From the NCBI GenBank assembly GCA_012934845.2, contig WNNJ02000768.1, positions 37,436 to 101,435 of the forward strand: DNA of 64,000 nt, read 5' to 3'. This document shows, piece after piece, positions 54,306 through 64,000 of this stretch. How positions within the stretch are numbered: the stretch's first letter is position 1; the number at the start of each line of letters is the position of its first letter. Both the position numbers and the translations under genes were made by a program. Below the pieces are notes generated by a model. The model had not been told where the DNA came from, searched no databases, and worked only from the letters and a program-made list of their open reading frames with translations. Source of the stretch: Pomphorhynchus laevis. Lineage: Eukaryota; Acanthocephala; Palaeacanthocephala; Echinorhynchida; Pomphorhynchidae.

Positions 54306-54932
54306 TTATAACGTTCTAGCCATCAAGTACATATAGCCCTTTAAATTTTTGAACGGTTTCTTATTGTCAATACTGAAATCACTCGGTAATATACGGCCAT
54401 ATTCCTGAAATCCTAGTTTGGTGAATACATGCTTCGACAGATCACTTGTACATTCGGCAACAGCTCCCTGTAATTTATGCTCGCGTCCTAATTCAATTGA
54501 TTTATTTATCAGCTTGAGAGCGATTCCCTTTCCTCTATAATGTTCCGATACACACAGGTCAGTAATATACAGAAAGGTATTACAAGCAATAGTGCCTCTT
54601 ATGTCTACTGTTGAGTGTAATTCTTCTAGGAGTCTGCTCATAGTCTTGCAAATTGATAATTTAGAAATAAAATTAAAATCAAATTTATCATCTTCATTAT
54701 GTCTAGAAGCCAATAAAAATCCAATAACAGATTCTTGCTCGTCCACAGCTACAGCGGAAACACAATTCGATAAAGAATTTTTAATTATTTTCATAGATAT
54801 TTCCGTAAGGTCATTGTCTACACTTATTTCCTTGCTTAAAGGCTCGTTACTCTTATATTCAGTGCAAAACAGATTAATAACAGATTTAAAATGACTTAAA
54901 TCCAGAGCAACAATATTCACACGTTCAGCCAT
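54306..54932 (-). CDS. GNAT N-acetyltransferase, arylalkylamine (dopamine) N-acetyltransferase-like
   Basis: 208 residues in one exon; the ATG at 54932-54930 is preceded by an in-frame GTG only. It has the GNAT fold pattern: an N-terminal F-C-T-E-Y-K-S-N-E-P-L region like the D-E-P-L of insect AANATs, strand IGFLLAS, strand LYITDLCVSEHYRGKGIALKLI with acetyl-CoA site R133-G-K-G-I-A138, then a V-A-E-C-T strand and KLGFQEYGRI. Such enzymes acetylate dopamine, serotonin, octopamine or similar amines in the cytosol. There is no signal peptide or membrane segment. Upstream bases are AT-rich with no marked element. The intact frame amid broken elements suggests a working gene. The substrate is inferred from family resemblance only. 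Confidence 0.85.
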   Translation of the reverse strand: MAERVNIVALDLSHFKSVINLFCTEYKSNEPLSKEISVDNDLTEISMKIIKNSLSNCVSAVAVDEQESVIGFLLASRHNEDDKFDFNFISKLSICKTMSRLLEELHSTVDIRGTIACNTFLYITDLCVSEHYRGKGIALKLINKSIELGREHKLQGAVAECTSDLSKHVFTKLGFQEYGRILPSDFSIDNKKPFKNLKGYMYLMARTL

Positions 54933-55982
54933 CACATAATCAATTTACCATTTTGTTTAATAAAATTGTTACTGTAGAATTTCTTAGAGATGTCAAAGTC
55001 TATTGTAAATTTTTTAATATATCTTTCGGCATTTAGTGAATAAAAACAGCATCAAAAACATCCGCTAGTAAAAACAAGACGTTTGCATACACCCGTGTAC
55101 CTGGAAACTAGAATAAATTTATTAAAATATATTTTTTAGATACTAGAATGAATGTTTCTCGAAATCCTACGTTTATATATTTTATGACCGATAGTATGCC
55201 TTGAGCGTATAATATGCATCTAATGTGTACTGAAATAAACTAAGGGATCACATTTTTAAAATATTTCAAAGGAAATCATAAAGTGTGGATTTCGTTTATC
55301 TCGAAAAAAATATCGTGAAAAAAAAGATCCAAGGGACTGTGATAAGATATGTCAACTAATTAATTTAATTGCGATTTATATTTTTGGACTTTCTATCCTG
55401 GGGGCGCGTCCATAATATGGAATTATAATCTATCATTGTTGTAGCTCTGCAATATTTCGTGTTGCAGGACACAATTAGCTATCCTCTTGGTGTATTATAG
55501 CAGATTGATGTGGTTTTACAAATGAAGGATTTTTGATAAAGTTTGGCAATTCTTTTTTATAAGGACTAAATGATCATGTAGCATTTACAACCCAGGTATA
55601 TTATATTGAAAATATTGATTGTAGATTTCTATTCTTGCAAATCAATTATTATTGAAAATGAACGCAACCCATGATTGACACGACGTATCCACTACTCCCA
55701 CTATCCGTTTTTTCTTTCAAATATTTTTCTCATAAAGGCCAAACAATTTCTTTAGCTTAAATTGATAGTAATTTTAACCTTGTATCATAAGCCAGTATAT
55801 TTGACTTGAACCTGATATTTTGAGTTTTATATATTTTATCTTTTATCTTCTTTTTCGTGTTCACTTTTAGTGTCTGTTCTATAAAATACCTGTTCTATTA
55901 TGTATGATACATGTTCTATTATACAAATTATGTATTAATAATATTAATGCCTGTTCTATTATGTACAAAATATAATTGTAGT
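54933..55982. other. Spacer between GNAT gene and LINE L5
   Basis: Mostly AT-rich. Short direct repeats of CCTGTTCTATTATGTA at 55870-55970 stop just before the LINE. Confidence 0.45.
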
Positions 55983-56081
55983 GACCCCGTGTTGTATTTC
56001 AACAGCAATGAAATACAAGCAAAATAAAATATGATGCGCTGGCATCATAAACCTACATTTATGTTTAATTTATCACAAAAA

Positions 56082-57304
56082 ATGAACAATGTACAAGTAA
56101 TGTCGGAGCTATTAAACGAAAACAGCAAAAATCATTCAAAAATCAACGATAATCCTACAAAAAAAGACAAATTAAAGGTAAATCTAACTACAGATCCAAG
56201 TAACAAGGTTAGTAATTTTTCTATGGTATCAGGTGATGGGGAGGTGCTTCCCCCATTCCTAAATTAAAGAATTTGCTAATAATTAAAGTTAAGAAACCGA
56301 TTGAAAAACACGATATCTACAACAAATTTTTAAGATCCTTCACCAAACAGTTTCAGAACAGGGTTTTATTTAACTCTGTTAGGTTACACCCTGCGGAGGT
56401 GAAGATATCTTTTGTCTCGAATGACCTTGCCGCAAACTACATGGAGTACTTCTCCGCCAATTTAGCCGAATATGGTGAAATTTCATCCAAGCCTATCCTA
56501 GCATCGCTAAAAGTTTCAAATCTTCCCTGCTCAATGGAAGAAGAAGATATACGTTCATTTATGGCTAAATTCAAGGTCACCAATCTGAGGTCAATCCGGG
56601 GTAGGGACGGGAACCCTATCCCAGTTGGCTTTTCCAATGCTCCCGTAAATATTGCTGAATCCTTGTCTAATTCTGTGTCGAATCCCTTTATAGGTATCAA
56701 TATTAAATTCACGATCACAGAGAAGGATGATCTGACCTATCCCCACTGCAGCCGGTGTCACAAATGGGGACACTGGGCCTCCATCTGCAGTGGGACCCTT
56801 TCGTGTGGGGACTGTAGCTCCACCAGCTGTCCTTCTCTTACAACTACCGATCGCTGCGAGGCCCCCCTTTCCTGCTCGAATTGCGGGGGGTGCCATCCTG
56901 CTTGGAGCAGGAAATGCTCTCTATTCAAAGAATATAGACAATTATTCTTGTTGAAACCGCCCAATCCGGCCAAGTCCTTCGCGGTCGCTGCAGCTCCACG
57001 TATGGATGACGCTGACATTCTACGGATTATCGACTTAAAGACTTCGAATGCTCTTCGGCAGATGGAGGAGTTAGTACGCTCCATCCTAACCGTTATCGGG
57101 ACTAATCATGTGCTTCCTGTTTCCTCGGTTCCGGAGTCGAAAAAGAGAGGGGCTTCAGCACATGCCGTTCCCCTGCTTAAGATTGGGAAGCTAATCCAAC
57201 AGAAGACTAATAGGGGAAATGAAGATACTGCCCAGGGGCAAGTACCTTCCTTGGAGGGGGCTAGTGGTGGGAAGGGCAACCTTCCTGCACCTAGCTTTGT
57301 CTAG
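56082..57304 (+). pseudogene. LINE L5 ORF1: nucleic-acid-binding protein
   Basis: Start chosen at ATG 56082 because L4 has the matching ATGAACATGTCGGAG. A low-complexity N-terminus (about 60 residues) is followed by a one-base loss in a C-run near 56251. The main part then reads IKVKKPIEKHDIYNKFLRSF to the zinc knuckles: CSRCHKWGHWASIC (C-x2-C-x4-H-x4-C), CGDC..., and CSNCGGCHPAWSRKC. Such ORF1 proteins bind the element's RNA and take part in priming. It ends at TAG 57304, 33 bases before ORF2. Confidence 0.85.
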
Positions 57305-57337
57305 GTAGGCAATCCCCCATCCAACTAATCCATCACA

Positions 57338-59801
57338 ATGCAGAGTACTCGTGAGCCTTTTTCACTGAATATCCTTCAGTGGAACTCGGGAGGTGCTTCC
57401 GCCCTTAGACTTCTATCTGGTAGAGATGCAGATGTTATAGTCCTTCAGGAGACGCGGTCTATCCGTCTCCCCCAGGACATTACTCGATTTATCCCAAAGC
57501 ATATTTGTTCCCACTATACTCCGTACATAACCCCACCTCACTCCTCTTCATCTCAAGGACTCTTGACCTTAGTTAAGTGCTCCTTAAGGTCTTCCCTCCT
57601 ATTAAACTACTCATGTCCAGCCCTTTCTTGTTTAGTAGTTTCATTCAGTAAGAACGGTAAACGCATAAGTCTAGCCAATGTCTACATCCGTCCAGGGGAA
57701 ATTCACAAGAACCGTGACCTTCTGGATAGTATTATTGACAGCGGTTATGACATTATACTTGGAGATTTCAACGACAGAACTGGTCGTTGGATCAATGCAG
57801 CACTTCGCAGAGCTAGGAACGGTTATCTTATTCACAAACCCCCGTCACCTACCTTTCATTGCACATCAACAAATTCTATCCTCGACATTTTACTGCTTCA
57901 CTCGAGGTGGTTGTTAAAACCCTTCTGCACGGAGCAGTCGCGCCAGCAATTGTTCCACCTCTCATGACCTAATTCGTTGGAGGATCGAGGAAGATATGTT
58001 GCTTCGAAGGAGGTTTCACTTTGATCCGATCAGAGTGTCCCTCTTTCAAGCGGCTATCCAACTCTTTCCCTTAATAGGAAATGAGAGTTTGACTAAATTT
58101 AATATCTACCTCTTTTCGCAAGCTACCGCGATTCTATCGACTACCTATAAAGGTCGTATATACAATCCCACTCCGACAAAAATCAAGGTCCTAGCAAAAT
58201 TACTGAACCTCCCTAATCTCTCTGCTTCCGCCAAACAGGCTCTCTCGAATGAATACTGGAGCACTAGATACAGGTTCCAGCTGAGTAGGGATAGGACGTG
58301 TATAGCTCGCCTTAATCCTTCTCAGTCTTCCTTTTGGAAGATTTTCAAGAAGGAGAAGTTTGTTTGCTGGAAGGATAGAGCATTGCGTTGGATAGGGAAT
58401 GTAGGCCTTGATAAAGTTTTAGAGGAGTCATTAGCCCTACACAACTATGGAGCCACTCAATCACCTCAACTAATCCCGCTTTGCTGTAATTTCAGGAGTA
58501 GGGATCTATCTGTTACGGATATCCTTAACTCCTGGGGTCCACTCCCGGGCATCTCCAAATCCGTCGTTCCACTTTCCTCTCGGGTCTGTCAGCTTTTGAC
58601 AGCTGATCAGAGAAGAGAGGTGGCCGTCACAATGCTTTTAGCCTCCCCATCCGATGTAGCAGGCATCAATATTAGTAAGCGTGTTTTTATTCCTAACAAA
58701 AAATCCTGCTCATGCCCTAAAGATCTGCGACTCATTTCGAGTCAAAATGCCCTCGTGTCGATTTACGAAAAAGCGCTTGCGCGTAAAATCCGCGACCATT
58801 TAAGTAGGCGTAATTTGATCCCTCCAGGTTTTCATGGGTTCGTCAAAGGTCGCTCGGTCCATTCAGCAGTTGGTGAGGTGGAACAGTTTTGTCGGAATAA
58901 TAGCCATCGTCTAGTTGTGGCTGTTTTCCTTGACTTTTCTGCTGCATTTGACCGCATCTCCATTCCTTTTGTGATCTCTTCTCTCAGGTCCCTCGGGTTG
59001 CCTGCGAGAATTGTGAACAGAGTGGAGATCCTGTTGTTTACCAAGCGATTTTACTATGAAGACGACCCTGATGCGCGTCAGTTCTACCCTATTACGGGTG
59101 TACCTCAAGGATCCCCACTTTCTCCTATCTTATATCTTGCTGCCTCTATTAAACTATTCAAAATATTTAAACGCGAACAACGTCTTGTGGTGTACGCTGA
59201 TGACACCACAGCACTGTTCACTGGACACAGGTGTAAAGACGTAGTCTCTGACATCAGCCGTTTCTTTTTAAGATTAAAAGATCAGTTACCCATATCCAAT
59301 CTTATTTTAAACTCAGCTAAATCGCAGGTGGTCGTCTTTCATGGCACACCTGCTACAAAGCAAAAACTTAAGAGATTAGCACTCTCTGCGCTCTCCTCCA
59401 TATTTGCCTCTGAACCACTTCTAACCTTCACAAGTCGAGTAAAATACCTGGGGTTCACCGTTACGGTGAACTGGTCGGCGAAAGCTGACCTGGATAGACT
59501 CAAACGTATCCTAAAGAAAGCTAGGTGGGCCCTGAAACGGGCTCAGCATCTGTTATTGAAAGGGAAAACCCAGGTGCGCCTTTGGGGTACCTGGGCTATC
59601 TCGGGACTTGTCTTCTTTTCAAGAGGACGTCCCCCAGAGCAAAGGCTAAGGTTTCTTAAGCTCCTCGTCTCTCGTTTACCCAGCATAGTCCGCACCGATT
59701 GGATTCTTCGGGGGGGGGTGAAAGACCCCGGGTGGTTCAGTCGGAAGGCGGCGTGTTGGATCGGTTGGGGGGCTCAGATCCCCCTGGACCTGAGGCCATA
59801 G
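57338..59801 (+). pseudogene. LINE L5 ORF2: endonuclease and reverse transcriptase
   Basis: Endonuclease at residues 1-205: NILQWNSGGAS, VIVLQETRS (catalytic Glu), NVYIRPGE, ILGDFNDRTGRW (Asp/Asn) and the S-H-D end. One extra T at about 57953 (GTTCCACC, where L3 and L4 have GTCCAC) shifts the frame. RT follows from 57996: pre-RT region, HGFVKGRSVHSAV, VVAVFLDFSAAFDRIS (first Asp), ITGVPQGSPLSPILYLAA, VVYADDTTALF (Asp pair), SNLILNSAKSQVVVF, VKYLGFTV and a C-terminal region ending IPLDLRP. No RNase H domain seen. The role would be target nicking and target-primed reverse transcription. Confidence 0.88.
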
Positions 59802-59935
59802 AAGAAGAAAAGAGTTAGAAGACTGAAGAGCTACTGACTTTCTATTGTTATGTCTGATCTGGTTTATTGCATGTTTCTTTTTCTTTTTTTTGTGTAGTTA
59901 AGAAAGTCTTTATTTATTTATTTATTTAATTTATG

Positions 59936-61359
59936 ATACCTTAAATTTCGGAACGTTGATATCCTACACTGAAAAATCTTACAATACGATGTGATTTACT
60001 AAAGCGTTTCTAGAAGTTAACTTCTATTTAATTTTCTTTCCTTGCAATTACATATAATAGTCTCAAGTTTTTCTCAAGTTTTATGAAAAACTTAGAGAAA
60101 AAGTAGTAAGCACTCTAAAGACGCTTTAGACATTTTGTCGCGCAAGTAGAACATACGTGGATTCTGAGAGAATAAACCTACATGACTATATTCGTACATT
60201 ACTCTGACAACTTTATTTATAAAACTACTTATCAAATATAAAATTTTATACATTTTTCATTTGTTAAAATGAAATTTAAAAATTTTATTTGATAATTTAG
60301 ATAATTTAATCTAATTGATAATTTAGATAATTTAATCTTTTTCAGGGACTTATGTCCCTAAAAATATGGAAAATGTTTAAATGAAATTTAAACATTTTTA
60401 TTAATAATTTAGATAATTTAATACATTTTTCTTAAAAAGCTACATAATATTAGGAGAAAATCGTAGTGTTGGTTACTGTGTTTATATGCAATTCAACAAT
60501 AAAATAATCATTTTTTATAAGCTATTAAAATTCTATTAAATCAAATACGAAAGAGCAACTTGTTATTAATAATTTTTTCTGGTACTTTAATTGTTTTCTA
60601 AAACATTAAATATTTATTATCTTGATCGATTAACATCTTAATCAAGGTGAATTAAGAATTATTCACCTCGCCTATTATCTAGGCGAGGTGAATGATACGA
60701 CATATGATAAGTTATAACGTTTCTTGTAATATTAATACAAATACGACTTGAAAAGGTTTATTTTTCAAGGGCAATCTTAATTGTATTTAGCTTGTTCATT
60801 GCACTGCAATGAACTATGCCAGTTTGCATTATCACGTAAATCCTTACTAATAGAAATCATTTTAAATACTGCTTACATAGTCCAAGCAAGGATTCATTTG
60901 TTTATGTAAAGAGTGTTGTCTAAAGGAGATATACTTAATTTAAAAATCATAGGACTTGAGCATATATGACTTATTCGCACACTGCTTCTTTGATATTATG
61001 TATAATTATAAATTATTATAATGATAAGTTAGGCATTTACATCAATATTCCAGCAAAATTAATAGTAAAGTTAAAAATTGCTTCTGGGATTTCTCAGATT
61101 GTTGAAGTCTCACAAATTACGATAAAGCCAAAAAGCTGCCGTTATTAGCGAGCAATTTATGTCTGCTTTTAGCTTCAATAAATTAATTTTGTGATCCGAT
61201 AAACTAAAATATTTTATTATGCAACATAACATTGCAAAACGAACTTATATATTGTACTTATTGAATCAGCTCTTGAAAATAGAATTTGAAATTTCAAACG
61301 CGCAAGAAAATAAATTTATTAAACGATAAATTTATTTTGAATTTTTATAAATATTTATG
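59936..61359. other. AT-rich spacer, no gene seen
   Basis: Contains the strong hairpin at 60661-60693 and repeated gataatttagataatttaat words at 60290-60420. Confidence 0.45.
60661..60693. repeat. Perfect hairpin, arms 13, loop 7
   Basis: ATTCACCTCGCCT, loop ATTATCT, AGGCGAGGTGAAT. A decayed copy (AAGGTGAATTAAG) lies just upstream. Confidence 0.9.
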
Positions 61360-61790
61360 TATATGGCCGGATATAGTATGTTGCGGCCTGTTTGGCGGTA
61401 GGAGGGAACGAACGTTTTTAAAGCTTGTCTATTCAATAGTAATACTCCGTCATATCAGCCAAAATCCGCATAATCCTGTTTCGATTCCCACGATACACAA
61501 AAACGCAACAAATACGAAGAGCGTATAAAGGAGGTGGACCTCAGTACGCTCTGTCCGATAGTTGCAGCTGCAACTGGTGCGATCGGGCCATCAACAGATG
61601 CCGTGATCAAGGCGATTTCCAGAAAGTTATGAAAAACGCAGCCCACTACTCGGATTCGGTCGCTTGGCTGCGAACAAAAATAAGCATATCTCTTGCAAGA
61701 GCAAAAATGCCTATCGTGACCTTCGAGGATGTCCAGGCGCAAATACGGGTCACGCAAAGTGCTCTGTCGATTGCCCTATGAAATTTGCTT
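61360..61790 (+). mobile_element. GC-richer fragment of an uncertain retroelement (broken fossil)
   Basis: Short runs (GLFGGRRERTF, LFNSNTPSYQ, NKYEERIKEVD, SVAWLRTKISISLARA) resemble the C-terminal domain with a D-V-R-V-F-N-P-x-A-x-S-Y motif seen in many invertebrate mobile-element proteins. I recall the pattern but cannot name the family with certainty. No ends seen. Confidence 0.4.
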
Positions 61791-63243
61791 TGAAGCAGGA
61801 TTTGTTTAATCTAATAAGATATAAACTATGCTAATTTTAATGATTGTTGCTCTCTACGAGACTTGTATAATTATGAATATTATAACATACCGTAAAGCTA
61901 TAATGATTTTACTGTACAAATATTTTATATTCAAATTACAATTACTATAATAATTTTAAAATTGTAATCTTATTAAATATTTTAACAATATTTAATCATA
62001 TTTTTAGTTAGATTAAATCGTGTGCTTTAAGATAAATCTCATTTTTAGTTTTATTACATTATCATTATAGTTAATTAATTTGATTATAATTAACTTGTTT
62101 TATATTTTTGAAATATGATTGTTTATAAACTAAACTAACCATTATATTGCTTAGAACTTTTTACTAAAACTTTAATTGATATGTTTGTTAATGCAATCTA
62201 TCATTACATTTAATACATTTATATTAAACTTCAGATTCTTTTTTATTTATATCGGAAGTGTTTTGGGTTACCTGCACACTCCAGAATAATCACTGAATTT
62301 TCATCGATAACGGTTCAATTTTTAAATTTTAATAGAAAATATATCAAGCATCTAACATTTCATTCCGATATTTATAGTAATTCGCTTAGATTGACTAACA
62401 TGGTCACCAACAAGATAATTATTAAAAAATGTTAACCTCTTTTTAAATAATAAAAATATGGTTTCTTATTCTTAGTACATTGGTCATATTATATTTAGCA
62501 ACCTATTGTTTTTCGAATAATTTTACCTTAAGATCATTTTAAAAAAGTTAAATAATTGTTATGATATTTCATTATAATAATTTTATTCACAGTAAAGTTA
62601 AAATTTCCCGCAAATGGGTCTTACCTACCTTTAGACTAATGGAGAGCTTCTATAGAAGTAATGCAGTTCGAAATAGTTTCATAAAGAAGTATCAAGCTTT
62701 TATTAATAAAGATCAGTAAGCATTCGATTCTTCAGATTAAATATTTTTCTATTTTGTTTCAAAAATATGTTGAGCTAAAACTCAGCATATTATACATATA
62801 TTAGAGCTTTTCTCTAAGGTTCACATGCACCCAACAGAACACTGATAGAAAAACCCTGTAGGTTTACAAACATAACAATGCCCTTAGGTATCCAACTATA
62901 AGCATCTGTGAATCATACTTATATCTTTGATGGTATCTAAGATTATATTATAGATCACAACGTGTTCACATGAACAAATATATAGTGACTAATTAAATCT
63001 CTAACTGAGATTTACCTAAAATATAGTTAAATTAATTGTAACTGATTTGTATTACAGAATTTTTTAAAATTTACAATCTTCTGTAATTTTTGAATCGAAT
63101 TATTTTATATTTTTCTAGAAGAAATTCTTTAAATTGGCAGTACAATGAACGGTTCCCGCGATTATATTATTGACAATGTTTAGCGTTATTAAATAAATGA
63201 AATCAATCAAATACTTCATATTACATTTGTAAATATAATTGTT
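61791..63243. other. Upstream region of the PAK gene, no other gene seen
   Basis: AT-rich. It probably contains 5' UTR exons or promoter of the gene at 63244, but no element is clear enough to name. Confidence 0.4.
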
Positions 63244-63489
63244 ATGGTATTTGGTCAGAAACATCGACGAAAATCTGTATCATGCCCTTTGAATTTTGTT
63301 CACAACTTACATACTACATACAATGATCAATCCGGATCCTTTCAAAATATGCCTTTACAATGGCAGGGCATTTTAGCTTTAAATGACGATGATATTAGCG
63401 GGCACAATACTCATCATAATGCTTCTTCTTTAAGTAACCTGTCGTCAGATCCCTCAATGCTGGAGTCCTCAGTACTTTACAATTTGAAG
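63244..63489 (+). CDS. First coding exon of a group II p21-activated kinase (PAK4/mbt-like)
   Basis: 82 codons, ATG at 63244, donor TTGAAG|GTAATT in phase 0. MVFGQKHRRK resembles the MFGKRKKR start of group II PAKs. A CRIB domain begins at once: S13-x-P15, F18, H20, H23, then G31-x-F33-x-x-M36-P37-x-x-W40, the pattern that binds GTP-loaded Cdc42/Rac. A Ser/Asn/His-rich linker follows (DDDISGHNTHHN, LSNLSSDPS). In group II PAKs the CRIB sits at the very N-terminus, which supports this start. The kinase domain must lie beyond the right edge. The product would be a cytosolic signalling kinase acting on the cytoskeleton. Confidence 0.85.
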
Positions 63490-64000
63490 GTAATTTATTA
63501 AACTGATTTACATTTTCTATTTTCTTAATTTGTGTAAATTTATTCAATTTGAGCTAAACTTACTCAAATAAGCGTCGGGCGTTTAAAGTGACTTTTCCAC
63601 TTTAATCAATGTTTATTCTGTAATATGTGTAATTTAATAAAATATAACTTAATATTTAATTAATTGTATCTGTTGTCGATACGACGCAAATGGGATAAGT
63701 AATAAATTTTATATTAAAAAATATTTAAAATTACTCAACTAAAATATTTGCAATTTAAAATTATTAACTCTGCTAATTTGCATAAATATATCAAATTTAA
63801 GTATTACTAATTTTTATTCCGTAAATATAAGTAACTTTATATCTCTAGTGATAATACATGAATTGGTAATTGGAAAATAATGATCATAAATATATTTTAC
63901 TTCTATGTTGATATTCTGTAGTTGCGTTACTTAATCATTGAATACCATGAAATTTCTCACATAACAAACGATAATAGAGAATCTGCACATTTAGAATAAA
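63490..64000. other. First intron of the PAK-like gene (partial)
   Basis: AT-rich intron sequence with no second exon recognised before the window ends. Confidence 0.5.

Larger units (their letters stand above)
55983..59935 (+). mobile_element. APE-type LINE, copy L5: nearly intact
   Basis: Full layout: short 5' UTR, ORF1 with zinc knuckles, ORF2 with apurinic-type endonuclease and RT, 3' UTR of about 125 bases, and a TTTA-rich tail (59910-59930). I see only one frameshift in each ORF. It is much richer in G+C than host DNA. The RT (F-L-D-F-S-A-A-F-D, G-V-P-Q-G-S-P-L-S-P, Y-A-D-D-T) and CCHC ORF1 place it in the I/Jockey group; the exact clade is open. It is the reference for L1 to L4. Confidence 0.9.

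Noticed and set aside
54306-54935. Start one codon earlier for the GNAT gene
   Set aside because: The upstream codon is GTG; the ATG at 54932-54930 is the plausible start in an animal.
1717-60693. Short hairpins as transcription terminators or operators
   Set aside because: They lie in introns, spacers and inside transposon ORFs, show no link to gene ends, and the genome is animal.

Overview
The window is from an AT-rich animal genome (invertebrate; I cannot fix the phylum). The genes are spliced with GT-AG introns, some near 10 kb long. They carry metazoan domains: discoidin repeats, a CRIB domain of a PAK kinase, an MBOAT acyltransferase and an arylalkylamine-type GNAT. Between and inside them lies a dense layer of transposable elements. 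Nothing bacterial was seen.

Host genes. The left half is one large minus-strand gene, from a signal-peptide exon at 30130-30202 to a stop at 2552. I rebuilt nine exons whose splice phases all agree, giving a 497-residue protein with a signal peptide and three discoidin-fold domains, the last fucolectin-like. The stop codon overlaps a possible splice donor, and an AATAAA lies 42 bases past it. Joining that donor to an open exon at 81-318 would instead give a membrane-anchored form with a short tail, so the locus looks like a secreted/membrane switch. A single-exon SOAT/DGAT-like MBOAT gene (22932-24089, minus) sits in intron 3. A single-exon GNAT gene is at 54306-54932 (minus). A group II PAK gene begins at 63244 and leaves the window on the right.

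Mobile elements. (1) At least eight pieces of one Penelope-like family have the endonuclease before the reverse transcriptase, with a CxC motif between, as in the Naiad clade. Their 3' ends share a conserved possible pseudoknot. (2) Remains of a second, canonical Penelope-like lineage with a C-terminal endonuclease are accompanied by hammerhead-like cores. (3) Five copies of one GC-richer APE-type LINE are present, one (55983-59935) close to intact and two head to tail (38.4-45.4 kb). (4) A hAT element with terminal inverted repeats and target duplication (47758-51182) holds a second LINE. (5) Broken Ty3-like pieces lie at 9.8, 33.8-34.4, 36.7-37.9, 45.4-45.8 and 51.3-53.7 kb.

Repeats. There is a 15-bp minisatellite of 54 units that look identical (32011-32828), a 154-bp tandem repeat in intron 1, and many short near-perfect hairpins. 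Where a hairpin falls in a LINE or Naiad copy, comparison with sister copies shows that the palindrome replaced older sequence or marks a junction. This points to templated, snap-back repair as a recurring process here, and I think it is the most novel signal in the window.
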